From Saccharopolyspora kobensis (lineage in GTDB: Bacteria > Actinomycetota > Actinomycetes > Mycobacteriales > Pseudonocardiaceae): DNA of 63,476 bases. A program made the translations under genes and the position numbers. The DNA is taken from positions 1-63,476 of the forward strand of contig NZ_FNVB01000017.1 of the NCBI RefSeq assembly GCF_900108315.1, written 5' to 3'. Under the pieces are notes generated by a model. The model had not been told where the DNA came from. It was given only the letters and a program-made list of their open reading frames with translations, and ran no database searches. Below are positions 1-8,526 of the stretch, piece after piece. The number at the start of each line of letters is the position of its first letter. Position 1 is the first letter of the stretch.

Positions 1-1
1 C

Positions 2-175
2 GAGGGAGCTTTGGCCTATCCCAGCGGGACTTCCGTGGCGACGCTGTGCCGGGAGCAGGTCATCGCCGACAACTCCGAGATCGGCTGGCTGTGGCCCACC
101 TGCGACAGCTGCAACACCGAAGCGCACCGAATCGCCCGAGAACTGCCCACCACCACGACCGCACGGAGCAACTGA
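2..175 (+). CDS. Zinc-finger-like small protein, C-terminal part (5' end outside window)
   Basis: An open frame enters from the left edge and ends at TGA 173-175, giving about 57 residues without a start in the window. The tail contains a lone Cys (in TLCREQ) and then TCDSCNTEAH, a CxxC followed by His that looks like a small zinc-binding site. Short proteins with this ending are common as hypothetical zinc-finger proteins in Pseudonocardiaceae; that family link is from memory. The next gene starts one base after the stop, so the two are probably co-translated. Function unknown. Confidence 0.6.
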   Translation, partial: EGALAYPSGTSVATLCREQVIADNSEIGWLWPTCDSCNTEAHRIARELPTTTTARSN

Positions 176-176
176 C

Positions 177-458
177 ATGGCCACCGCACTGCCCGGCATC
201 ATCATGATCACCGCAGGCATCGCGTTCTACCTGCTCGCGATCTACTGGAACACCCACCGCCCTCAGCACTCCGGCAGCGGCGAAGGCGCACTCACGGTCC
301 ACCAGCTCATCGCCCACGTCGAAGCCGAACGCCGCCAACGCGAACGAACCGGCCGCCACCGCCTCCGCGAACCCCACCCACAACCACCACCGTCCACACC
401 AGACGCCCCACCCCTCGAACTCCACCACCGCGCCCACGAAGCGCTCCGCCACCCGTAA
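177..458 (+). CDS. Small single-pass membrane protein, function unknown
   Basis: This is a 93-residue protein. Residues about 5-25 (ALPGIIMITAGIAFYLLAIYW) form one hydrophobic segment. The rest is hydrophilic, rich in His, Pro and Arg and likely cytoplasmic, with an Arg/Glu-rich stretch around residues 48-66 that could be helical. The ATG lies one base after the stop of the preceding zinc-finger-like gene, which supports a shared transcript. I do not recognise the family. Confidence 0.6.
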   Translation: MATALPGIIMITAGIAFYLLAIYWNTHRPQHSGSGEGALTVHQLIAHVEAERRQRERTGRHRLREPHPQPPPSTPDAPPLELHHRAHEALRHP

Positions 459-622
459 CACCACGCGATTCCCCGCGAAACCACCACAGCCAGAGCCCCG
501 CCGCAGCACGCCCCCGACCACGCGGCCAGGGCTCTACCGGCCGGTCGGCGCAGCGCCCCTCCCCAACGCGCCGACCGGCCACCCCCACTCAGCAACCACC
601 CGGTGAACGGCATCCAACGCGA

Positions 623-676
623 AAGGCCCGTGAGTGTTTTGTGGGGCTATGGCACCCCAAAGCGCTCACGGGCCTT
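623..676. repeat. Intergenic hairpin repeat, copy 1 (CCCGTGAG...CTCACGGG family)
   Basis: An imperfect inverted repeat with outer arms AAGGCCCGTGAG and CTCACGGGCCTT and inner arms GTGGGG/CCCC around a CTATGGC loop. It lies just beyond the end of the minus-strand decarboxylase gene and may end its transcript. The same core recurs at 8397-8480 and 56301-56346. Confidence 0.8.
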
Positions 677-695
677 GTGCAGGCGGAACCGGTGA

Positions 696-2294
696 TCAGT
701 ACAGGTAGCGCTGGTTCGGGTCGACCTTGACGTGGAGGAGGGTCGGGCCCTGCTTGTCGGCCGCGAACTCCTCGGTGAGGGCTTCGGCCAGGTCCTCCGG
801 GGTTTCGATCAGCTTCGACGGGCAGCCGAGGCTGGTCGCCAGGGCCGTGAAGTCGATGCCGCCGAGCTCCACGCCGGGCAGCTTGTCGCCGCCCGCCGCC
901 TCGCCCAGGACCGCCACCGCGGCGTAGCGCGAGTTGTCCATGATCACGAAGGTGACCGGTGCCTGCTCGCGCACCGCCGTCCACACCGACTGGATGCCGT
1001 ACATGCTGGAGCCGTCGCCCAGCAGCGCCACCGTGCGCCGCTTCGGGTCGGCCATCGCCACGCCGACCGCCGCGCAGATGCCGTAACCGAGCGCACCGGA
1101 GAAGCCGGTGAAGAACCCGCCGTCGGTCGACCGGATCGGGAAGTGCTCGTGCAGGTCGTTGCGGTGGCTGGGCGTCTCCTCCACCACCGCCGCGTCCGCG
1201 GGCAGCGCCTCGGAGATCGCGTCGAACACGTAGGCCGCGCTCAGCGGCGTGGCCGCGACCGGCTTCTCCGGCCGGGCGTAGGTCCGCGGCGCGGGCCGCT
1301 GCACGTCCTCGACCTGCGCGTTCACCTGCTGCACCGCGTGCGCCAACGTGCTCAGCACGCCGCGCCCCTGGCGGGCTCGGGCCAGCACCTCCGGGTCGTC
1401 GTGCACCAGGAACATCTCCGGGAGCTCGACCTCGCTCTCGCCGCGGTACACGTGGTAGGTGAACGCAGGCGCGCCCCACACCACGACCAGGTCGTACTCG
1501 GCCAGCTCCGCGGTGAGCGCGCGCTGCTCGGGCTGCAGGAACCCGGCGAACTGCGGGTGGTCCTCCGGGAAGGAGCAGCGCGGCGACATCGGCGCCACCA
1601 GCACCGCGGCCTTCGACTTCTCGGCCAGCTGCACCATCTCGTCGACCACCCGGTCGCCGTCCACCGCCGGGCCGACCACGAACGCCGGGCGCTCGCAGCC
1701 GCGCAGCGCCTCGGCCAGCTCGGACACCGCGGCCGGATCCGGCGCGAAGCCGGGAGTGCGCGGCCGGGCGGGCACCGGGACGCCGGGCTGATCCCAGTCG
1801 TCGGCCGGGATGGACAGGAACACCGGGCCGTACGGCGGCGTGGTGGCCAGCTGGTAGGCGCGCACCAGCGCGGCGGGCACGTCCTCGGCGCGCGCGGGCT
1901 CGTAGCTCCACTTCACGTACGGCTGCGGGAAGTTCGGCGCGTCGGTGGCACCGAGGAACGGCTCGCCGAACATCAGGCTGCGGGTCTGCTGGCCCGCCGT
2001 GATGATCATCGGCGTGCGGTTGCGGTAGGCGGTGAAGATCGCGCCGAGCGCGTGCCCCACCCCGCCCGCGGAGTGCAGGTTGACCAGCACCGGCTCGCGG
2101 CGCGCCTGCGCGAAACCGTCGGCCATCGCGACCACCGCGGACTCCTGCAGGCCGAGCACGTACCGGAAGTCGTCCGGCCAGCCGGTCAGGAACGGCACCT
2201 CGGTCGTGCCCGGGTTCCCGAACACGGTGGTCAACCCGAGTTCCCGCATCAGGGTCCGGGTGATGTTACGGACCGTGCGGTCCTCGCTGCGCAT
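696..2294 (-). CDS. mdlC: Benzoylformate decarboxylase-like ThDP enzyme
   Basis: A thiamine-diphosphate-dependent 2-keto acid decarboxylase of about 532 residues, the usual size for benzoylformate decarboxylase (phenylglyoxylate to benzaldehyde plus CO2). The N-terminal PYR domain has GNPGTTE and the cofactor-activating Glu in LGLQES. The C-terminal PP domain has the GDGSSMYGIQ...MDNSRY Mg/ThDP signature. The start at 2294 was chosen because GGGAGG lies seven bases upstream; an in-frame ATG at 2330 is weaker. No mandelate-pathway partner is nearby, so the substrate is inferred from family resemblance only. The hairpin at 623-676 lies just beyond its stop. Confidence 0.85.
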   Translation of the reverse strand: MRSEDRTVRNITRTLMRELGLTTVFGNPGTTEVPFLTGWPDDFRYVLGLQESAVVAMADGFAQARREPVLVNLHSAGGVGHALGAIFTAYRNRTPMIITAGQQTRSLMFGEPFLGATDAPNFPQPYVKWSYEPARAEDVPAALVRAYQLATTPPYGPVFLSIPADDWDQPGVPVPARPRTPGFAPDPAAVSELAEALRGCERPAFVVGPAVDGDRVVDEMVQLAEKSKAAVLVAPMSPRCSFPEDHPQFAGFLQPEQRALTAELAEYDLVVVWGAPAFTYHVYRGESEVELPEMFLVHDDPEVLARARQGRGVLSTLAHAVQQVNAQVEDVQRPAPRTYARPEKPVAATPLSAAYVFDAISEALPADAAVVEETPSHRNDLHEHFPIRSTDGGFFTGFSGALGYGICAAVGVAMADPKRRTVALLGDGSSMYGIQSVWTAVREQAPVTFVIMDNSRYAAVAVLGEAAGGDKLPGVELGGIDFTALATSLGCPSKLIETPEDLAEALTEEFAADKQGPTLLHVKVDPNQRYLY

Positions 2295-2447
2295 CGAAGC
2301 CTCCCTCATCATGCGAACAACCCCGCTCACCTGCGAGGTTGTCCCTGCAACGAGAACACATCAGCCAGGTCTGGACCAGATCGCGTTGGTCACTGGCCGG
2401 AATCGCGGGGGGCCGAACTGGGCTCTTCCCGCACGAGGTGTCCGAAA

Positions 2448-2482
2448 CCACCTGGTGGTCCCGCACGAGGACCACCGGGTGG
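2448..2482 (-). terminator. Hairpin terminator after the 8-Cys membrane protein gene
   Basis: Arms CCACCTGGTGGTCC (2448-2461) and GGACCACCGGGTGG (2469-2482), with a 7-base loop and one mismatch, lie 6 bases beyond the stop of the minus-strand gene ending at 2489. No clear U-tract follows, as is common in actinomycetes. Confidence 0.6.
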
Positions 2483-2488
2483 GACCTC

Positions 2489-3208
2489 TCAGGCGGACTT
2501 CCAGCAGATGGTCAGGGCAGGCTCGTTCCAGACCATGTAGTACTGGTCGGGATCGCCCTCGGCGCACTCGGGAGGACCGCTGGCGTTGTCGGCCACGGCG
2601 GTGATCCGGTGCTTGGCGTCCGGATCCGTGCACGGCACCTTGACCTGGAGCTCGGTCGGCGAATCGGTCCGGCAGTCGCCGACCGCGACGTCCGGCACGA
2701 GGCACAGCACGTAGTCGCCGGGCCTTTCCGCCGAGTCGTAGTCATCGCCGCAGCTGGCGCGCCCGTCGAGTTGCTTGGCGACCTTGAAGTCGGACTTCGA
2801 CGTCCCGCAGGCCGCCGTTTCCCAGTCCGCGCGGGCCATGCTCGGGCTGGTGATGTCGACGCACTCGCCCACGGCGATGCCACCACCGTCGACGCTGCGC
2901 AGCAGCGCCAGGACCACGACGCCGACGATGCCGAGGCCCAACGTGCCCACCACGCCGAGGATCTTCTTCCCGACACCGCTCTTCTGCGGCGCAGGGCCAC
3001 CCGGGTAGCCCTGCGGTGGCGGGCCGCCCGGGTAGCCCTGCGGCGGAATCTGTTGCTGCTGCGGATATCCCGGCGCCGGCACGGGCGGCTGCTGCGGATA
3101 TCCCTGCGGTGGAACCGGTTGCTGCGGTTGCCCCCACTGCTGCTGAGGCGGTCGGCCCCACTGCGGTTGCTGCTGCGGATGCTGGCCGAACTGCGGTGGC
3201 TGAGTCAC
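2489..3208 (-). CDS. Pro/Gln-rich membrane protein with 8-Cys extracellular domain (LppU-like)
   Basis: About 239 residues. The first ~80 residues are low-complexity Gln/Pro/Gly/Tyr repeats (QGYPGG-type) and probably cytoplasmic. A transmembrane segment follows around residues 88-105 (ILGVVGTLGLGIVGVVVLAL). The outer domain has eight cysteines in the order GECVD, ACGTSKSDF, CGDDYD, LCLV, GDC, PCTD, ECAEG, ICWK, enough for four disulfides. The GTG at 3208 is preceded by GGGGGAT. The next gene upstream (3313-4062) is a paralogue with the same architecture and cysteine order, so this is a tandem duplication. Similarity to the actinobacterial LppU/SCO3897 type is tentative; no catalytic motif is visible. 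Confidence 0.75.
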   Translation of the reverse strand: MTQPPQFGQHPQQQPQWGRPPQQQWGQPQQPVPPQGYPQQPPVPAPGYPQQQQIPPQGYPGGPPPQGYPGGPAPQKSGVGKKILGVVGTLGLGIVGVVVLALLRSVDGGGIAVGECVDITSPSMARADWETAACGTSKSDFKVAKQLDGRASCGDDYDSAERPGDYVLCLVPDVAVGDCRTDSPTELQVKVPCTDPDAKHRITAVADNASGPPECAEGDPDQYYMVWNEPALTICWKSA

Positions 3209-3312
3209 GGAAATCCCCCAGTGGATGAGCTGAAAACGGCGAAAAACTAGCGAATCCGCCGTTCCTGCGTGATCAGCTCGACCACATTGCAACGCAGCTC
3301 ACGCCGAGGGGA

Positions 3313-4062
3313 TCAGGCGCCCTTGACGTCGTTGAAGCAGAAGGTCTTCTCCGCGAAGTTGTAGTAGCCGTCGCCCTCGCCGCAGACCTGCGCCGGTTCG
3401 CCGCGCGGGGCGACCCTGGTGATCTGGTCCTTCGCCTCGGCGCAGTCGAGCTTCAGCGGGATCTGGTTGCTCGCCTCGTTATAAGGCGTGATGCAGTCGC
3501 CCGCCTCGACGTCGAGGACGATGCAGTAGGTCTTGCCGCCGGTGATGTTGCTGTAGTCGTCACCGCACACCGAGCGGTCGGTGCTGTTGGAGACCTTCAC
3601 GACCTCGTAGTCGGAGTCGATCGAACCGCAGCTGGCCGGGGTCATCTCGCCGCCGCGCTCGTCGGCCAGGTCGATGCAGTCGCCCACCGTGATCGGGCCG
3701 GAGTCGACCTCGCTCTCGGTGGTCCGGCTCTGGGTGGGATCAGCGCCGGCCGGCGGCTTCGGGTTCGCCTGCGGACGGCTGTTGACGTTGATGATCATCA
3801 CGACCACCAGCGTGACCACGCCGATCACCGCGACGCCGGCGCCGATCAGGCCGAGGATGAGCCCGGTGGACTTCTTCTTCGGCGGCTGCGGCGGCTGCGG
3901 CGGCTGACTCCCGGCGACGTGGCGCCAGAAGTCGTCGGACTCGTTGGGCGGCGGGTAACCACCGGTCGGATAGCCGCCGGTCGGGTACTGACCACTGGGG
4001 TACTGGTTCGAGTACGGCCCCGACTGCGATCCGTAAGGATCCGGCTGCTGTGGGTAGCTCAC
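3313..4062 (-). CDS. Pro/Tyr-rich membrane protein with 8-Cys extracellular domain (paralogue)
   Basis: 249 residues: an N-terminal tail of Tyr/Pro/Gly/Gln repeats (YPTGGYPTGGYPPP), a Lys-rich stop-transfer patch, one transmembrane helix (about residues 67-91, LILGLIGAGVAVIGVVTLVV) and an outer domain. Its eight cysteines match the downstream paralogue: GDCIDL, SCGSIDSDY, CGDDY, YCIVLDVEAGDC, DCAE, VCGEG, FCFN. The shared SDY/F-V-V-K and CGDDY blocks show common descent. The 104-base gap to the paralogue has no obvious terminator, so the pair may be one operon. Function unknown; a surface or envelope role is inferred from topology. Confidence 0.75.
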   Translation of the reverse strand: MSYPQQPDPYGSQSGPYSNQYPSGQYPTGGYPTGGYPPPNESDDFWRHVAGSQPPQPPQPPKKKSTGLILGLIGAGVAVIGVVTLVVVMIINVNSRPQANPKPPAGADPTQSRTTESEVDSGPITVGDCIDLADERGGEMTPASCGSIDSDYEVVKVSNSTDRSVCGDDYSNITGGKTYCIVLDVEAGDCITPYNEASNQIPLKLDCAEAKDQITRVAPRGEPAQVCGEGDGYYNFAEKTFCFNDVKGA

Positions 4063-4533
4063 TGCTCCTCCGTATATTCGTTCACCCCGAGAAGGCTAAC
4101 CGCCCGCCCGGACTTCGGTGCGCGATCGGCTGATATGGAAGCGTGCGCCACACCGGTCAGGAGCCTTCCCGATCAACAGCATGACCTGCCATTCCGCCTC
4201 CGGGAAGCCCGGGGTGCCCGCCCGCCGCCGGGCATCTCGGCGGCCGCTGGGCCGCTCCCGCTGGACACGGCGACCTGGTGTCCACTTCGGACGATCGGGT
4301 CGAGGTGCGCGGCAGCGGCTCGCCCCGGACAGCAACGGCGCCGAGGGCGTCGGGCCATCGCTGAGCAGGTGCGGTCGGCAGCGTGCCCCGGCGCACCGCG
4401 CGCTCGCCGCTCCGGCTCCACGCCGCCGACCGGGCAAGTACCCTCGTAGGTGTCGTGTGACCAGCGCACACGCCCCGCGCGGGCGTGTCGGCGAGGTCAC
4501 TGATCGCCTGCGGACCCGAGGGAGCTCGCACCC
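4063..4533. other. Intergenic region, divergent promoters expected
   Basis: 471 bases separate the minus-strand 8-Cys gene from the plus-strand helicase gene. Open frames here are shadow-like and have neither a convincing ribosome binding site nor a recognisable protein. The only clear signal is GAGGGAG just before the helicase GTG at 4534. The region must hold both divergent promoters, but I cannot place them. Confidence 0.5.
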
Positions 4534-6195
4534 GTGACCGACGGACCCCTGATCGTCCAGTCCGACAAGACGCTGCTGCTCGAAGTCGACCACGACCTGG
4601 CCGACGAGGCGCGCACCGCCATCGCCCCGTTCGCGGAGCTGGAACGCGCCCCGGAGCACGTGCACACCTACCGCATCACCCCGCTGGCGCTGTGGAACGC
4701 GCGCGCCGCCGGGCACGACGCGGAGCAGGTGGTCGACGGGCTGGTGCGCTTCTCGCGCTATCCGGTGCCGCAGCCGCTGCTGGTCGACATCGTCGAGACG
4801 ATGGGCCGCTTCGGGCGGTTGCAGCTGGTCAACGACCCGGCGCACGGGCTGGTGCTGAAGTCCTTCGACCGGGCCGTGCTCGAGGAGATCCTGCGGAACA
4901 AGAAGATCACCCCGATGCTCGGCCAGCGCATCGACGACGACACCGTCGTGGTGCACCCCAGCGAGCGCGGGCGGCTCAAGCAGATGCTGCTCAAGGTCAG
5001 CTGGCCCGCCGAGGACCTGGCCGGTTACGTCGACGGCGAGGCGCACCCGATCAAGCTGGAGCAGAACGGCTGGGTGCTGCGCGACTACCAGGCGCAGGCG
5101 GTGCAGTCGTTCTGGGCGGGCGGCTCGGGCGTCGTGGTGCTGCCCTGCGGCGCGGGAAAGACGCTGGTCGGCGCGGCGGCCATGGCCGAGGCGCAGGCGA
5201 CCACGCTGATCCTGGTCACCAACACGGTCGCGGGCAGGCAGTGGAAGCGGGAGCTGATCGAGCGGACCTCGCTGACCGAGGAGGAGATCGGCGAGTACTC
5301 CGGCGAGAAGAAGGAGATCCGGCCGGTCACCATCGCCACCTACCAGGTGATCACCCGCCGCTCCAAGGGCGAGTACAAGCACCTGGAGCTGTTCGACTCC
5401 CGCGACTGGGGCCTGGTCGTCTACGACGAGGTGCACCTGCTGCCCGCGCCGGTGTTCCGGATGACCGCCGACCTGCAGTCCCGGCGGCGCCTCGGGCTGA
5501 CCGCCACGCTGGTGCGCGAGGACGGCCGCGAGGGCGACGTGTTCTCGCTGATCGGCCCGAAGCGCTACGACGCGCCGTGGAAGGACATCGAGGCGCAGGG
5601 CTGGATCGCCCCGGCCGACTGCGTCGAGGTGCGGGTGACGCTGACCGACAACGAGCGCCTGGAGTACGCCACGGCCGAGGCCGAGGAGCGCTACAAGCTG
5701 TGCTCCACGGCACGCACCAAGGCCCCGGTGGTCAAGGCGATCCTGGACCGGCACCCGGGCGAGCCGTCGCTGGTCATCGGCGCCTACCTGGACCAGCTGC
5801 ACGACCTCGGCGCGGCGCTGGACGCGCCGATCGTGGAGGGCTCGACGAAGAACAAGGAGCGCGAGGCGCTGTTCGACGCCTTCCGCAACGGGGAGATCAA
5901 CCGGCTGGTGGTCTCGAAGGTCGCGAACTTCTCCATCGACCTGCCGGAGGCCTCGGTGGCGGTGCAGGTGTCGGGCACCTTCGGGTCGCGGCAGGAGGAG
6001 GCGCAGCGGCTCGGCAGGCTGCTGCGGCCGAAGGCCGACGGCAAGCAGGCGCACTTCTACTCGGTGGTCTCGCGGGACACGCTGGACACCGATTACGCGG
6101 CGCACCGGCAGCGGTTCCTCGCCGAGCAGGGCTACGCGTACCGGATCGTCGACGCCGACGACCTGCTCGGTCCGCCGATCCCGGACGTCGGGTGA
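4534..6195 (+). CDS. XPB/Rad25-type DNA repair helicase
   Basis: A superfamily 2 helicase of 553 residues, the size of the bacterial/archaeal XPB group. An N-terminal domain of about 190 residues precedes the motor. Motif I/Walker A is LPCGAGKT, motif II is DEVH (VVYDEVHLLP), motif III is LTATLVREDGRE, and motif VI is QEEAQRLGRLLRP. The RED in motif III matches the XPB RED motif. Expected role: ATP-dependent 3'-5' DNA unwinding in nucleotide excision repair. GTG 4534 is chosen because GAGGGAG lies about ten bases upstream. It is monocistronic in this window. Confidence 0.93.
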   Translation: MTDGPLIVQSDKTLLLEVDHDLADEARTAIAPFAELERAPEHVHTYRITPLALWNARAAGHDAEQVVDGLVRFSRYPVPQPLLVDIVETMGRFGRLQLVNDPAHGLVLKSFDRAVLEEILRNKKITPMLGQRIDDDTVVVHPSERGRLKQMLLKVSWPAEDLAGYVDGEAHPIKLEQNGWVLRDYQAQAVQSFWAGGSGVVVLPCGAGKTLVGAAAMAEAQATTLILVTNTVAGRQWKRELIERTSLTEEEIGEYSGEKKEIRPVTIATYQVITRRSKGEYKHLELFDSRDWGLVVYDEVHLLPAPVFRMTADLQSRRRLGLTATLVREDGREGDVFSLIGPKRYDAPWKDIEAQGWIAPADCVEVRVTLTDNERLEYATAEAEERYKLCSTARTKAPVVKAILDRHPGEPSLVIGAYLDQLHDLGAALDAPIVEGSTKNKEREALFDAFRNGEINRLVVSKVANFSIDLPEASVAVQVSGTFGSRQEEAQRLGRLLRPKADGKQAHFYSVVSRDTLDTDYAAHRQRFLAEQGYAYRIVDADDLLGPPIPDVG

Positions 6196-6416
6196 GGACA
6201 ATTCCGGGACTTACCCGATCAGCTGTCACCCAAATGTGTCCACGCTGGGACCGGTAGCCGCTACGGTTGCGGTGGACGCACGCGAGCTGACCAGGCACGT
6301 CGGTCCAGATGCGCCGAACCGCGGAGCGCAGCGACGACCGGTGATACGCGGCTGACGGAACGCCTGGGGGAAGACGGGTGCGGGCGCGCACCGCAGGCAG
6401 GGACCATGGAGATCGG

Positions 6417-7010
6417 ATGACCACCGAGCACGAACGCACCGCCCTCGGCGGCGCGCACCGGTTCGTCGGGCTCGCGGAGAACCTCGAACGCCACGCCGGG
6501 ACGCCGACGGCGGCCGAACCCCCGAACGCGCGCGGCACCAACCGCGGCTACGGGCTCGTCTTCTTCAACCTGGAGAAGTACCACCTGACCACGGTGATCA
6601 GCAGCGGCCTGCGCTTCCAGCCGCTGGGCGCCGAACCGGCCCAGGAACTGGCCTGCACGGTCTACAAGGAGCAGGCCGAGGCCGCGCGGCACCTGGTCGA
6701 CCTCACCGCCGAGGTGCTGGTGCAGCAGCGCACCTTCCTGGTGCCCGACCAGATCGTGCCGAACGAGGAGCCGCTGCTGCCGGGCACCGAGTTCCACGGC
6801 GTGCTGGCCAGCGGCCACCCGATGTTCGCGCCGGAGTTCACCAGGTTCACCGACCCGGACGGCGTCGAGCAGCTCCAGGTGTTCACCCTGCTCCCGGTGA
6901 CGCTCGGCGAGCTGAACTACATCCTCGACAACGGGGTGACGGCGCTGCGCCAGCAGTGGGCCCGCTTCGAGGTCGACGTCTTCGACCTCGGACGCCCCAG
7001 CGTCGCTTGA
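6417..7010 (+). CDS. Suppressor-of-fused (SUFU) domain protein 1
   Basis: 197 residues, soluble, no signal peptide. The C-terminal two thirds match the bacterial SUFU-domain pattern: a QELACTVY strand, a LVP...PLLPGTEFHGVL segment, QVFTLLPVTLGELNYIL, and a final WARFEVDVFDLGRPSV. ATG 6417 is preceded by GGAG in GGAGATCGG; an in-frame GTG at 6378 gives a less likely extension. A second SUFU protein lies at 19765-20325. Some bacterial SUFU proteins act as immunity proteins in polymorphic toxin systems, but no toxin is visible next to this one. Role unassigned. Confidence 0.75.
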   Translation: MTTEHERTALGGAHRFVGLAENLERHAGTPTAAEPPNARGTNRGYGLVFFNLEKYHLTTVISSGLRFQPLGAEPAQELACTVYKEQAEAARHLVDLTAEVLVQQRTFLVPDQIVPNEEPLLPGTEFHGVLASGHPMFAPEFTRFTDPDGVEQLQVFTLLPVTLGELNYILDNGVTALRQQWARFEVDVFDLGRPSVA

Positions 7011-7370
7011 GAGGCGGTCAGGCGCAGTCGTGGACGTCGCTGGCGCCGACGCGATCACCACGTCCGCAGCGCCGCCGCCCTGATCGATGATCAGCTCCTC
7101 GTCGTCGGCCGGACCGGCGCGATCCCGTCCATCTCCGGCACCGCGGGCAGCAGGCCGAGCGCCGCAACGGCGATGACCGCGCTGGTCGGAATCCCTCGCA
7201 TCGCGCCCCCGATCCGGTCGCGGGCGGAGCTACCAGCGCGGCGATGGTGGTTCGGACTAATGCGTGAACCTTCATCGATGCATTTCCCGGCCCGCTGCTC
7301 CGCACGGGTGCAGCCCGGCACCGCGTCCCCTGGCACGCCGTGGCGGCGGCGGGGTGACAGGATCGGGGCC
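7011..7370. other. Intergenic region with a possible 36-residue secreted peptide ORF on minus
   Basis: 360 bases between the SUFU gene and menC. On the minus strand, ATG 7201 (GGGGGCG upstream) opens a 36-codon frame ending at 7091. Its product begins MRGIPTSAVIAVAALGLLPAV, which resembles a signal peptide. The reading stops soon after, while an adjacent frame continues with an acidic stretch, so it may be the remnant of a secreted protein. Evidence is weak and nothing else is evident. Confidence 0.3.
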
Positions 7371-8348
7371 ATGACGATCGACCTCGCGGAACTGGATGCG
7401 GTTCGGGTCTACGCGCTGCCGATGCGCAACAGGTTCCGCGGGGTGACGGTCCGGCGCGGAGTACTGCTCAGCGGCCCGGCCGGGTGGGGCGAGTTCTGCC
7501 CCTTCGAGGACTACGACGACGCCCAGTCGGTGCCGTGGCTGACGGCCGCGCTCGAGGCCTGCACCGATCCCTGGCCGGAGCCGGTGCGCACCAGCATCCC
7601 GGTGAACTGCACGGTTCCGGCGGTGTCGGCGGACAAGGCGCACGCGATCGTCGCGGCATCGGGTTGCCGCACGGCGAAGGTCAAGGTCGCCGAGCCCGGG
7701 CAGGCAGCGGGCGACGACGTCGAGCGCGTCGCCGCCGTGCGCGACGCGCTGGGCCCGGACGGCGCGATCCGCATCGACGCCAACGCCGCGTGGGACGTCG
7801 ACACGGCCGTCGCCAGGATCCGCGAACTGGACCGGGCGGCCGGTGGTCTGGAATACGCCGAGCAGCCCTGCCCGACGGTGGACGAGCTCGCCGCCGTCCG
7901 CCGCCAGGTGGACGTGCGCATCGCGGCGGACGAGAGCATCCGCCGCGCCGAAGATCCGCTGCGCGTCGCGGTGGCCGGAGCCGCGGACGTGGCGATCATC
8001 AAGGCGACGCCGCTGGGCGGCGTGCGGCGCGCGCTGCAGGTGGCCGAGGCGTGCGGGCTGCCGTGCGTGGTGTCATCGGCGGTGGAGACGAGCATCGGCC
8101 TCGCCGCCCAGCTCGCCCTGGCCGGGGCCCTGCCGGAACTCCCGTTCGCCTGCGGCCTGGGCACGATGGCGCTCCTGGACGGCGACGTCGTCGCGAACTC
8201 CCTGCTCCCGGCGAACGGCCACCTCCCGGTGCTCCGCCGCCCCCCGGAACCGGACCCGGCCCTGGTAGCGGCGGCAACGCCCACAGCCGACGTCCAGCAC
8301 TACTGGCTGGAACGCCTCACCCGCGTCAACGCCCTCCGCTGCGCCTGA
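7371..8348 (+). CDS. menC: o-Succinylbenzoate synthase
   Basis: 325 residues, enolase superfamily, short actinobacterial MenC type: dehydration of SHCHC to o-succinylbenzoate in menaquinone synthesis. Visible features are the KVKV lysine strand (AKVKVAEP), metal ligands in RIDANAAWD, EYAEQPC and AADESIR, and the second catalytic lysine in VAIIKATPLGG. ATG 7371 is used because homology begins there. No other men genes are in the window. It runs towards coxG, with the hairpin repeat at 8397-8480 between the two convergent stops. Confidence 0.88.
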   Translation: MTIDLAELDAVRVYALPMRNRFRGVTVRRGVLLSGPAGWGEFCPFEDYDDAQSVPWLTAALEACTDPWPEPVRTSIPVNCTVPAVSADKAHAIVAASGCRTAKVKVAEPGQAAGDDVERVAAVRDALGPDGAIRIDANAAWDVDTAVARIRELDRAAGGLEYAEQPCPTVDELAAVRRQVDVRIAADESIRRAEDPLRVAVAGAADVAIIKATPLGGVRRALQVAEACGLPCVVSSAVETSIGLAAQLALAGALPELPFACGLGTMALLDGDVVANSLLPANGHLPVLRRPPEPDPALVAAATPTADVQHYWLERLTRVNALRCA

Positions 8349-8396
8349 CGCGCCGGGAAAGCCGCGGCACCCTGGGCCACGTCGCCAACTCTGGCT

Positions 8397-8480
8397 CCGT
8401 TTCCGCTGGTAACAGCCCGTGAGTGCTTTGTGGTGCTATAGCCCCTCAAAGCACTCACGGGACCTGACCAGCGGAAACGG
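8397..8480. repeat. Intergenic hairpin repeat, copy 2 (fullest copy)
   Basis: This is the best copy of the family. Outer arms CCGTTTCCGCTGGT (8397-8410) and ACCAGCGGAAACGG (8467-8480) are a perfect 14-bp inverted repeat. Inner arms CCCGTGAGTGCTTTG (8416-8430) and CAAAGCACTCACGGG (8447-8461) are a perfect 15-bp inverted repeat around a GCTATAGC-containing loop. It sits between the convergent stops of menC and coxG and could act as a bidirectional terminator. Confidence 0.85.
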
Positions 8481-8526
8481 GACCGATGATGGTCTCGCGC
8501 AACGCCTCGGCCGCCGGGCGACGGGA

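Noticed and set aside
4096..6201. Minus-strand open frame of 701 codons opposite the XPB helicase
   Set aside because: Shadow of the helicase gene; low-complexity product, no ribosome binding site.
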